A stretch of 64,000 nt of DNA from the NCBI GenBank assembly GCA_011742915.1, contig JAAQTN010000020.1:20180-84179 (forward strand), written 5' to 3'. Both the position numbers and the translations under genes were made by a program. This document shows, piece after piece, positions 35,602-42,728 of the stretch. This DNA comes from Billgrantia desiderata. GTDB lineage: Bacteria > Pseudomonadota > Gammaproteobacteria > Pseudomonadales > Halomonadaceae. Each line of letters opens with the position of its first letter. The first letter of the stretch is position 1. Below the pieces are notes generated by a model that searched no databases, was not told where the DNA came from, and saw nothing but the letters and a program-made list of their open reading frames with translations.

Positions 35602-35629
35602 GCGGGCCGACGCCGAGGCGTCGGCCCGC
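35602..35629. terminator. Bidirectional hairpin between the permease and nadE
   Basis: GCGGGCCGACGCC and GGCGTCGGCCCGC form a perfect 13-bp stem with a 2-base nominal loop. It lies between convergent genes, 20 bases past the permease stop. There is no T run on either side, but the stem is very stable. Confidence 0.65.
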
Positions 35630-35659
35630 TGCGTTACAGAGACCGAGGCGCGCTGGAAC

Positions 35660-37000
35660 TCAGTCAGGCGCGATGGGCAACCGGCGCTTGTGTGCGGTGC
35701 GCCGGTAGGTGGTGAGGATGGTCTCGTAAGCCTGTTCTGACACTTCCCGATTTTCCAGGAAGTCGTCGATCTCCTCGTAGCTGACGCCGAGGGCCACCTC
35801 GTCGAGCTTCTGCGGTGCCAGCGACTCGAGATCGGCGGTGGGGGCCTTGTTCACCAGCGCTGCGGGGGCCCCCAGCTGCTGGCCGAGCAGGCGCACCTGG
35901 CGTTTGCTCAGCCCGGTCAGGGGCGCCACGTCGCAGGCCCCGTCACCGTACTTGGTGAAGAAGCCCATCAGCGCCTCGGCGGCCTGGTCGGTGCCGATGA
36001 CCAGGCCGCCGCGGGCGCCGGCCACGGCGTACTGGGCCACCATGCGCTGGCGCGCCTTGATATTGCCGAGCACGAAGTCGCGCTGGTGGGCGTCCTTGAA
36101 CGTCAGCCCGCCGTTTTCCAGCGCTTCCAGCAGCGCATCGCTGGCGTCCTGGATGTTCACGTCGAGCACTTCGTCGGGCTGGATGAAGGCCAACGCAGCG
36201 TTGGCGTCGTCGGCATCCTGTTGCACGCCGTAGGGCAGACGCATGGCCACGAAAGTGGCCTGCTCGCCCTGCTCGCGGCGCTGCTCCACGGCGAGCTGCG
36301 CCAGGCGCCCCGCCACGGTGGAGTCGACCCCGCCGCTGATGCCCAGCACCAGCGTGGTCTGGCCGCTCTCCTGCATGACCCGGCACAGGAAGTCGCGCCG
36401 CCGCTCGATCTCATGCCGGACATCGATGTCGCTGCGGGCTTGCAGCTGCACGCCGACGGCGCGCTGTACGGCCCGGCGCGAGCGCGTCTCTTCCTGGCTC
36501 TGCGTCGTGCTCTCGAGGCACAGCTGATGGTAGTGGGGCAGGCGCTCCAGGGCGTAGTGGGCCGCGGCCAGGCGCACCTCGTTGCGGGTGCCGTCGAAGC
36601 GTCGCGTCTCGCAGTAGTGGTGGTGATCGCCATCGTGACGGAAGGCCCAGGCGAAGCAGACGGTGCCGATCGGCGTATCGTCGTCGCCGGGGTTGGGGCC
36701 GGCGATGCCGGTGTTGGCCAGCGCCACGTCGGCATCGTTGTTGTTCAGCGCGCCGGCGGCCATTTCGCTGGCCACGGCTTCGCTGGTCAGGCCGTAGCGC
36801 TCGATGGTGTCGAAGCTGACGCCCAGGTAGCGGTTCTTCGACTGGGGCGAATAGACGCCGAGACCGCAGTCGATGCTCTGGCCGCTGCCTGGCACTCTGG
36901 CCAGTTCCGAGACGATCAGTCCGGCGGTGCATGACTCGGCGGTGGCAAGCTTCAGTTCGTTGTCGATCAGATAGTCCGTGATCCTGTCCAGCAGCTCCAT
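35660..37000 (-). CDS. nadE: PncC-NadE fusion: NMN amidase domain plus ammonia-dependent NAD synthetase
   Basis: A 446-residue fusion. Residues 1-160 are a CinA-C/PncC domain (LKLATAESCTAGLIVSELARVPGSG, GVYSPQSKNRYLGV, ALANTGIAGPNPGDDDTPIGTVCFAW), which releases ammonia from NMN to give nicotinate mononucleotide. Residues 180-446 are an NH3-dependent NAD synthetase with the PP-loop GISGGVDSTVA (SGGVDS at 222-227), LVIGTDQAAEALMGFFTKYGDGACDVAPL, and KAPTADL. There is no glutaminase (nitrilase) domain. The ATG at 37000 has the strong ribosome-binding site GGAGGAGAGG. One domain makes ammonia and the other uses it, so channelling or local supply is possible. The divergent neighbour is a glutaminase. 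Confidence 0.92.
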   Translation of the reverse strand: MELLDRITDYLIDNELKLATAESCTAGLIVSELARVPGSGQSIDCGLGVYSPQSKNRYLGVSFDTIERYGLTSEAVASEMAAGALNNNDADVALANTGIAGPNPGDDDTPIGTVCFAWAFRHDGDHHHYCETRRFDGTRNEVRLAAAHYALERLPHYHQLCLESTTQSQEETRSRRAVQRAVGVQLQARSDIDVRHEIERRRDFLCRVMQESGQTTLVLGISGGVDSTVAGRLAQLAVEQRREQGEQATFVAMRLPYGVQQDADDANAALAFIQPDEVLDVNIQDASDALLEALENGGLTFKDAHQRDFVLGNIKARQRMVAQYAVAGARGGLVIGTDQAAEALMGFFTKYGDGACDVAPLTGLSKRQVRLLGQQLGAPAALVNKAPTADLESLAPQKLDEVALGVSYEEIDDFLENREVSEQAYETILTTYRRTAHKRRLPIAPD

Positions 37001-37119
37001 TGCCTCTCCTCCTGATGGCCGACTAGCCTTCCCTAAGCTAGGCCAATTTTTCACTCGTCGCGTGCTGATCGAGGGCAGCGCCATTCGACAAACGATCCGA
37101 TCGGACAGGGAGTCGTGAC

Positions 37120-38052
37120 ATGGAGCGTATCGACAAGGCAAAGGTCGCCTTCTTGCAGGAAGTCGTGGAGCGGGAGCGTGAGTATCGCCACGAGAGCGAA
37201 ATGGCGTCTTTTGGCGAGAGCGGCGAGGAAGACCAAGAGCTGGTCGGCATCGCCTTGATGGGCGCCGAAGGTGACGTTGCCCAGGCGGGCAGCGCCGAGC
37301 AGCGCTTTCCCCTCGAGAGCGTGTCCAAGGCGCTGACGCTTGCCCTGGCGCTGGAGGACGTGGGCGCCGAGGCGCTGTTCGCGCGGGTCGGCATGGAACC
37401 CTCGGGCGATCCCTACCACTCCATCGCAACGCTCGAAGAGGGCGAGATGGGCATTCCCTCCAACCCCATGATCAATGCCGGTGCCATCGTCACCACGGCG
37501 ATGATACGTGGTCGGGACGGGAAGGATCGCTTCGAGCGGCTACGCGATTTCTTTCGTCGGCTCTCCGCTAACCCCGAGCTGGATTACAACCGCGCCATGT
37601 TCGAGGCCGAGGACCAGGATCTCAACCGGGCGCTGTTCTACTACATGCGCAGCCACGACGTGCTGGTGGGCAGCGAGGAGGATCTGCTGGTGCCCTATCT
37701 CAAGCAGACCTCCATCGAAATGAACTGTCGCGAGCTGTCGCGTATCGCCGCGGTACTGGCCAATAGGGGGTGTGACCCGGTGAGCGGGGAGCGTTTGATC
37801 GGCGAGGAGACGGTGCGCATCGTGCTGACGCTGATGTTCACCACCGGCATGTACGACCAATCGGGCAGATATGCCGTGGAGGTCGGCATGCCTTCGAAGA
37901 GCGGCGTTTCCGGTGCCATCCTGGCGGTGGCACCCGGGCGCTTGGGCTGCGGCGTGATCGGCCCAGCGCTCAACGAGCACGGCAACAGCGTGGCCGGGCT
38001 GCGCCTGCTCGAGGCGCTGTCGAACCGCTGGCGGCTGGGCGCGTTTGCCTGA
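37120..38052 (+). CDS. glsA: Glutaminase
   Basis: A 310-residue serine-dependent glutaminase that converts glutamine to glutamate and ammonia. The catalytic SxxK is FPLESVSK (Ser 67, Lys 70). GDPYHSIATLEEGEMGIPSNPMINAGAIVTTAMI, the YMRSHDVLVG region, and VGMPSKSGVSGAILAVAPGRLGCGVIGPALNEHGNSVAG are family signatures. The Ser-Lys motif reads LESVSKAL where most relatives read LQSISKVF, so it is a divergent member. AGGGAG precedes the ATG. It is divergent from the PncC-NadE fusion, 119 bases apart, which suggests an ammonia supply link. Confidence 0.9.
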   Translation: MERIDKAKVAFLQEVVEREREYRHESEMASFGESGEEDQELVGIALMGAEGDVAQAGSAEQRFPLESVSKALTLALALEDVGAEALFARVGMEPSGDPYHSIATLEEGEMGIPSNPMINAGAIVTTAMIRGRDGKDRFERLRDFFRRLSANPELDYNRAMFEAEDQDLNRALFYYMRSHDVLVGSEEDLLVPYLKQTSIEMNCRELSRIAAVLANRGCDPVSGERLIGEETVRIVLTLMFTTGMYDQSGRYAVEVGMPSKSGVSGAILAVAPGRLGCGVIGPALNEHGNSVAGLRLLEALSNRWRLGAFA

Positions 38053-38071
38053 GCCTACGGCCCGTTACCGC

Positions 38072-38848
38072 TCAGGGCTGGGTGAGAGCGGGCGGCGGGG
38101 CGATGCCTTCGAACAGGGCCGGGTCGTCGCTGATGGCGCTGTCCACCCCCCACGCCCAGCGATTGGCGAAGGCCGCCGGGTCGTTGGGGGTGTAGCACAG
38201 CAGTCGGTAGCCGGCGGCCTTGATCTCCCGGGCCCGCTTGGCGGTGAGGCGAGTCCAGTCGGTATGGATGCTGAAGGCCTCCAGCGCCTCGCAGCGCGAC
38301 TGCCACTTCGTGGGCACGCTCTCGCTGAGCACGCCGATGGGCAACAGCGAGGCGTCGGCGATGGCGCGAGCCTGACGCAGGGCGGGTTGATCGAAGGAGG
38401 AGACGATCAGCCGCTCTGGCGGCAGCGCCTCGAGCAGGCGCGGTATCACCGCTTCGGCCAGCTCGGTACCGCTGCGCCGGCTGGTCACCTTGAGTTCCAT
38501 GTTGACGCCCATGTCCAGCTCTACCAGCAGGTCGAGCATCTCGCGTAGAGTGGCCATGCGCTGGCCGCGAAAGCCGTCGCCGAACCAGCCGCCGACGTCC
38601 AGCTTGCGCACCGCGGCCAGATCCAGCGAGGCGAGCCTGCCGTGGCCGTCGGAACAGCGCTTGAGCGTGGCGTCATGCCAGATCACCGGGGTGCCGTCAC
38701 CGAGCAATTGCACGTCGAGCTCCACCCATGAAAAGCCGGCATCGTGGGCGGCGCGCACCGCTGCCAGGGTGTTTTCCGGGGCATGGGCGGACAGCCCGCG
38801 ATGGGCGATCAGTCGGGGCAGGGCGATGGCGGGGTGCGGTGAAGTCAT
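38072..38848 (-). CDS. ugpQ: Glycerophosphodiester phosphodiesterase (UgpQ-type)
   Basis: A 258-residue cytoplasmic TIM-barrel enzyme that splits glycerophosphodiesters into glycerol 3-phosphate and an alcohol. LIAHRGLSAHAPENTLAAVRAAHDAGFSWVELDVQLLGDGTPVIWHD holds the HR, ENT, ELDV and HD catalytic and metal-binding residues. MELKVT and the C-terminal LLCYTPNDP follow. There is no signal peptide. The ATG at 38848 follows GGAG. It converges on glsA with only 19 bases between the stops. Confidence 0.9.
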   Translation of the reverse strand: MTSPHPAIALPRLIAHRGLSAHAPENTLAAVRAAHDAGFSWVELDVQLLGDGTPVIWHDATLKRCSDGHGRLASLDLAAVRKLDVGGWFGDGFRGQRMATLREMLDLLVELDMGVNMELKVTSRRSGTELAEAVIPRLLEALPPERLIVSSFDQPALRQARAIADASLLPIGVLSESVPTKWQSRCEALEAFSIHTDWTRLTAKRAREIKAAGYRLLCYTPNDPAAFANRWAWGVDSAISDDPALFEGIAPPPALTQP

Positions 38849-38983
38849 GCATGAGCTCCAATCGAAGGGTCCAGGCAAATCTATCGTGTGTCGATGACAG
38901 GATAGCGACCCGCTCGGGGCACGCGTGGTATCGGGCGCGACTATGCTAGTCTTGCGCCTTTGGATAAAGCAATGAGGCAAGGC

Positions 38984-39544
38984 ATGAAGGTGATGACCCC
39001 CGAGCGTGACGAGCAGCGCGACGCTTGGCTCGCGCGGCTGTGCGCCGATGTCTATGGTAGGGAAGCGGGGCTGTCGCCGTTGGTCACTTTCACCGGGACG
39101 CGACAGGTGCTGTTCGCTCAGGAGGCCGCCAGGCTGTGGGCGCTGGTGGACGAGCAGGGCCGGCCGGGCGCTCTGGCACTCCTGACGCTCGACGTGTCGG
39201 GCAGCGACATGATTCTTTGGCACCATGCCTCGCCCGGCGGCGACCGCGAGAGCGTGCGTCGCTTGATTCGTGAACTGGTGCAGAAGGCGCCGCTGCGCGT
39301 CGATGCGGCGAACCAGGAAGAAGAAGGCTTCTACCGCCGCTGTGGTATCAATCGCTGGTTCGCGGCCCCGGGCGGCCGGCGTGTCGGGCTCTCCCCGCAT
39401 CATTCGGCACGCGGCGTGAGCGAGCTGGAGCCACCGCTGGGCTTCGATGAGGAGGCGATTTTGCGCCACTTCAAGCATGACGCTCACTTCTTCGAGCAGG
39501 AGAAAGCGCGCTTCGTCGAACGCCTGGCCGCATTTCCCGGGTAG
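38984..39544 (+). CDS. Unknown protein with GNAT-like C-terminal pattern
   Basis: A 186-residue soluble protein I do not recognise. DEQGRPGALALLTLDVSGSDMILWHHASPGGDRESVRRLIRELV followed by AANQEEEGFYRRCGINRWFA resembles the beta4-beta5 and final helix of GNAT acetyltransferases, but no clear acetyl-CoA P-loop (Q/RxxGxG/A) is present. The C-terminus (DEEAILRHFKHDAHFFEQEKARFVERL) looks helical. The start at 38984 follows GAGG with good spacing; ATG 38972 and ATG 38993 are alternatives. It stands between two unrelated genes and is transcribed in the same direction as qor. Confidence 0.7.
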   Translation: MKVMTPERDEQRDAWLARLCADVYGREAGLSPLVTFTGTRQVLFAQEAARLWALVDEQGRPGALALLTLDVSGSDMILWHHASPGGDRESVRRLIRELVQKAPLRVDAANQEEEGFYRRCGINRWFAAPGGRRVGLSPHHSARGVSELEPPLGFDEEAILRHFKHDAHFFEQEKARFVERLAAFPG

Positions 39545-39638
39545 GGGAGCGGTCTGTTGCCATCACCCCCTTGACCCCATGCGCGCATGGCGGTTGGATG
39601 AAGCACACCTATCGTTAGCCGACAAAGGAAAATACCCC

Positions 39639-40616
39639 ATGGCAAAGCGAATTCAGTTCTCTCGCACCGGCGGTTCCGAAGTGCTCGAATACATCGACGT
39701 GACGCCGGCCGATCCGGCACCCGGTGAAGTGCGGGTCAGGAACGAGGCGATCGGGCTCAACTTCATCGACATCTATTTCCGCACCGGTCTCTATCCCGCG
39801 CCCGGCCTGCCGTCGGGGCTGGGCACCGAGGGCGCCGGTGTGGTCGATGCCGTGGGCGAGGGGGTGAGCCACCTGAAGGCGGGCGACCGGGTCGCCTATG
39901 CTCAGGGGCCGCTGGGCGCCTACGCCGAGTATCATGTGCTGCCGGCGGACAAGGTGGTGACGCTGCCCGATGACGTCGACGCCGAGACCGCCGCCGCCAG
40001 CATGCTCAAGGGCCTCACCGTGCAGTACCTGCTGCGCCAGACCGCTCCGCTCAAGGGCGGCGAGACGATCCTGTGGCATGCCGCTGCCGGCGGGGTGGGC
40101 TCGATTGCCTGCCAGTGGGCCAAGGCTCTTGGGGTCAAGCTGATCGGCACCGTCAGCTCGGAAGAGAAGGCAAACCTGGCCAAGGCCAACGGCGCCTGGG
40201 AGACCATCGACTACACCCGCGAGAACGTCGTGGAGCGGGTGCGCGAACTCACCGACGGCGCGATGTGCGACGTGGTCTACGACTCGGTGGGCAAGGACAC
40301 CTGGATCACCTCGCTGGACTGTCTCAAGCCGCGTTCGCTGATGGTCAGCTTCGGCAACGCTTCCGGGGCGGTGGAAGGCGTCAATCTGGGCATTCTCAAT
40401 CAGAAGGGCTCGCTGTTCGTCACCCGTCCCAGCCTCAACGGCTACGCCGACACCCGCGAGCGGCTGGAGGCGATGTGCCGCGACCTGTTCGACATGCTGA
40501 GCAGCGGCAAGGTCAAGGTCGACATCGGCCAGCGCTACTCCCTGGCCGAGGCCGGCAAGGCCCAGGACGCCCTGGCCAGCCGCCAGACCACCGGCTCCAC
40601 CATCCTGCTGCCGTAA
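39639..40616 (+). CDS. qor: NADPH:quinone oxidoreductase (zinc-free MDR family)
   Basis: A 325-residue medium-chain reductase that reduces quinones with NADPH. GGSEVLEYIDVTPADPAPGEVRVRNEAIGLNFIDIYFRTGLYP and GLGTEGAGVVDAVGEGV are QorA signatures. The Rossmann motif is LWHAAAGGVGSIACQWAKALG. No structural zinc cysteines are visible. The ATG at 39639 has AAAGGAA about ten bases upstream, and the long frame before it is not coding. AcuI-type acryloyl-CoA reductases belong to the same superfamily, but this sequence fits Qor better. Confidence 0.9.
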   Translation: MAKRIQFSRTGGSEVLEYIDVTPADPAPGEVRVRNEAIGLNFIDIYFRTGLYPAPGLPSGLGTEGAGVVDAVGEGVSHLKAGDRVAYAQGPLGAYAEYHVLPADKVVTLPDDVDAETAAASMLKGLTVQYLLRQTAPLKGGETILWHAAAGGVGSIACQWAKALGVKLIGTVSSEEKANLAKANGAWETIDYTRENVVERVRELTDGAMCDVVYDSVGKDTWITSLDCLKPRSLMVSFGNASGAVEGVNLGILNQKGSLFVTRPSLNGYADTRERLEAMCRDLFDMLSSGKVKVDIGQRYSLAEAGKAQDALASRQTTGSTILLP

Positions 40617-40643
40617 AAAGCAGAAGCTGAGACTTACCTATCC

Positions 40644-40671
40644 GACGCCCGCCTCATTCGAGGCGGGAGTC
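40644..40671. terminator. Bidirectional terminator-like hairpin between qor and the rpiR gene
   Basis: CCCGCCTC (40648-40655) and GAGGCGGG (40660-40667) form an 8-bp stem with an ATTC loop, extended by GAC/GTC across a mismatch. It lies between two convergent genes. Confidence 0.65.
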
Positions 40672-40700
40672 GTCGTTGGCGGCCTCGGGAACGAGGGAAG

Positions 40701-41627
40701 TCATTCGTTGCTGACGTAGGCGCCCATCTCGCGCATGCGCGATTCGAAGCTTGCCACATTGTCGACCAGGCTGTCGGGGCCGTAGGCGACGCACTCGGCG
40801 AGCAGCACCTCGATCAGGGTGATGGCGGAGAGAATCGAGGGAAAGAAGTGCGGCGTGGCGTTGGCCACGGTGAAGGTGATGGCCGCGCCGGGCACCAGCG
40901 GCGAGCGCAGGGTATCGGTGATGACGATGGGCTTGACGCCCGCCGCGCGGGCGATCTCCAGGGCGCGCACGGTCTCGGCGCAGTAGGGTTCGAAACCGAA
41001 GGCGACCACCACGTCGCTCTCGCCGAAGGGGGCCAGCTCGGTCAGCAGGCCGCCCTCCTGGCCGCGAATGAGCTGGACGTTGGGCATGGCGATGCGGCCG
41101 ACGTAGGCGAAGTGATAGGCGCAGGCGAAGGTATCGCGAAAGCCCACCACGGCGATCTTCTCGGCGGCGAGCAGCATCATGGCGGCGTCCCGCACGCGGG
41201 CCTGATTGTCGGCGGTGAACAGACGGCCGATATTGTCGAAGGCGGCATCGCCGACATCGAGAAACACCTGGTCGTCGGTCTGGCTGGCCAGGTTGCGCAG
41301 GTCGCTGGCGCGGCCCGAGAGCTCCACCGGCCCGGCCTGCACGGCCGATTGAAACACTTCGCGAAATTGTTCGTAGCTGTCGAAGCCGAGGCGCTTGGCC
41401 AGGCGCACCAGGGTCGAGGAGGTGACCCGGGCGGCACCGGCCGACTTGCGGATCGACTGAAAGGCGATCTCCACCGGATGCTCCAGCACGTAGCCGGCGG
41501 CAAGCTTCAGCTGCGGGCTGAGCTCGGGATAGGCGGCGGCCAACTGCTGGTTCACGGCGTCCAGCCCGGTGGGCGGGCATGCCTGTTCCGGAGTGGTGTC
41601 AGCGCTCTGTGTCTCTCGTTCCAGCAC
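40701..41627 (-). CDS. MurR/RpiR-family transcriptional regulator
   Basis: A 308-residue regulator with an N-terminal helix-turn-helix (SPQLKLAAGYVLEHPVEIAFQSIRKSAGAARVTSSTLVRLAKRLGFDSYEQFREVF) and a C-terminal SIS domain (EKIAVVGFRDTFACAYHFAY ... SDVVVAFGFEPYCAETVRALEIARAAGVKPIVITD). SIS domains usually sense phosphosugars. The GTG at 41627 has the strong ribosome-binding site GAGGAG; an in-frame GTG at 41735 has none. It is divergent from the enoyl-CoA hydratase/acyl-CoA synthetase operon, which it probably controls. An effector linked to acyl-CoA metabolism would be unusual for this family. Confidence 0.88.
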   Translation of the reverse strand: MLERETQSADTTPEQACPPTGLDAVNQQLAAAYPELSPQLKLAAGYVLEHPVEIAFQSIRKSAGAARVTSSTLVRLAKRLGFDSYEQFREVFQSAVQAGPVELSGRASDLRNLASQTDDQVFLDVGDAAFDNIGRLFTADNQARVRDAAMMLLAAEKIAVVGFRDTFACAYHFAYVGRIAMPNVQLIRGQEGGLLTELAPFGESDVVVAFGFEPYCAETVRALEIARAAGVKPIVITDTLRSPLVPGAAITFTVANATPHFFPSILSAITLIEVLLAECVAYGPDSLVDNVASFESRMREMGAYVSNE

Positions 41628-41718
41628 GGCTGTCTCCTCGGTCAGGGGGCCGGGGCCCGGCTCATGGAAGCCGACGGGAAGGGAGGCGCATTGTAACGCA
41701 TGGCATCCGTCAAGTAAT

Positions 41719-41839
41719 GACACATTTGTTCCCACTTTCTTTTTTTGGCGTCACGCTCGTGTTGACGGCGTGCGGTTCCTTGTCTAGCATGCGCATAAAA
41801 CAAATGTGACATGAAATGTTTTATAACGTCACGTTTGTT
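41719..41839. promoter_or_regulatory. Repeated RTCACRTTTGTT-like motifs, candidate RpiR operators
   Basis: GACACATTTGTT (41719-41730), AACAAATGTGAC on the + strand (41799-41810, the inverse orientation), and GTCACGTTTGTT (41828-41839) agree at 11 of 12 bases when aligned. A fourth weaker copy, TGTCATTCGTT, lies near 41858-41868. The region between the divergent regulator and operon is notably AT-rich, as expected for a control region. No other gene is seen in this 288-base gap. Confidence 0.5.
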
Positions 41840-41915
41840 TCTATATGGCACTTAACGTGTCATTCGTTATCGCCACGTCAGTCAACCATTACGTCGAGAG
41901 AGTGCCGTCACGCTC

Positions 41916-42710
41916 ATGAGCGCCACCAGCCCCGAAACCCTCATCGTCGACCGCCGCGGGGCGGTCATGGAAATCCGCTTCAACCGGCCGCATCGCCTCA
42001 ATGCGGTGGTCGAGGCGTTCTACAGCGAGCTGCTCGCCGCCCTGGCAGAGGCCGAGCGCGATCCTGAGGTGCGCTGCGTGATCCTCACCGGCGAGGGGCG
42101 GGCCTTCTGCGTCGGTGCCGACATGAAGGAGCATGGCAGCGCCCAGCGCACGCTGTTCCAGCGTCGCCGTTACCTGCAACTTGGTAACGACGTGTGCGAA
42201 GCGATCCTGCGTCATCCCAAGCCGGTCATTGCCGCCGTCAACGGCTACGCCCTGGGCGCCGGTGCCGAAATGGCGGTGGCCTGCGACTTCATCGTCATGG
42301 CCGAGGAGGCGCAGATCGGCTTCCCCGAAACCAGCATCGGTACCTGTGTCGGTGGCGGCGTCTCCAAGCTTCTGCCACAGCTGGTGGGGCTGAACATGGC
42401 GCGTCAGCTGCTCTATACCGGGCGGCGCATCGACGGTCGCGAGGCGGCTCGCATCGGCCTGGCCACCTCGAGCCACCCCGCCGATGCCATGCCGGCCGAG
42501 GCGCAGGCACTGGCCGAGAGCCTGGCCAGGCAGGCGCCGGTATCGATCGCCATGCTCAAGCGGCTGGTCAACCAGGGCAGCGACACCGGACTCGACAGTC
42601 AGCTGCAGCAGGAGCTGGACGCGGTCTTCACCTGCTCGACCACGGCCGACTGGCAGGAGGGAGTCGACGCCTTCGCCGAGAAGCGTACCCCCCAGTTCAA
42701 GGGCCATTGA
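41916..42710 (+). CDS. Enoyl-CoA hydratase/isomerase family protein (first copy)
   Basis: A 264-residue crotonase-fold protein. VMEIRFNRPHRLNAV is the usual N-terminal motif, CVILTGEGRAFCVGADMKE forms one half of the oxyanion hole, and KPVIAAVNGYALGAGAEMAVACDFIVMAEEAQIGFPET contains the second half with one Glu in the usual catalytic area (AEM) and another in PETSIG. It is the first gene of the operon with the ADP-forming synthetase and a second hydratase. Substrate not determined. Confidence 0.88.
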   Translation: MSATSPETLIVDRRGAVMEIRFNRPHRLNAVVEAFYSELLAALAEAERDPEVRCVILTGEGRAFCVGADMKEHGSAQRTLFQRRRYLQLGNDVCEAILRHPKPVIAAVNGYALGAGAEMAVACDFIVMAEEAQIGFPETSIGTCVGGGVSKLLPQLVGLNMARQLLYTGRRIDGREAARIGLATSSHPADAMPAEAQALAESLARQAPVSIAMLKRLVNQGSDTGLDSQLQQELDAVFTCSTTADWQEGVDAFAEKRTPQFKGH

Positions 42711-42728
42711 GACTCAAGGATGCGAGAC

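Noticed and set aside
39639-40616. Assignment of the quinone oxidoreductase as acryloyl-CoA reductase (AcuI) linked to the nearby crotonase operon
   Set aside because: The N-terminal motifs match Qor, and the gene is convergent with the regulator rather than in the operon.
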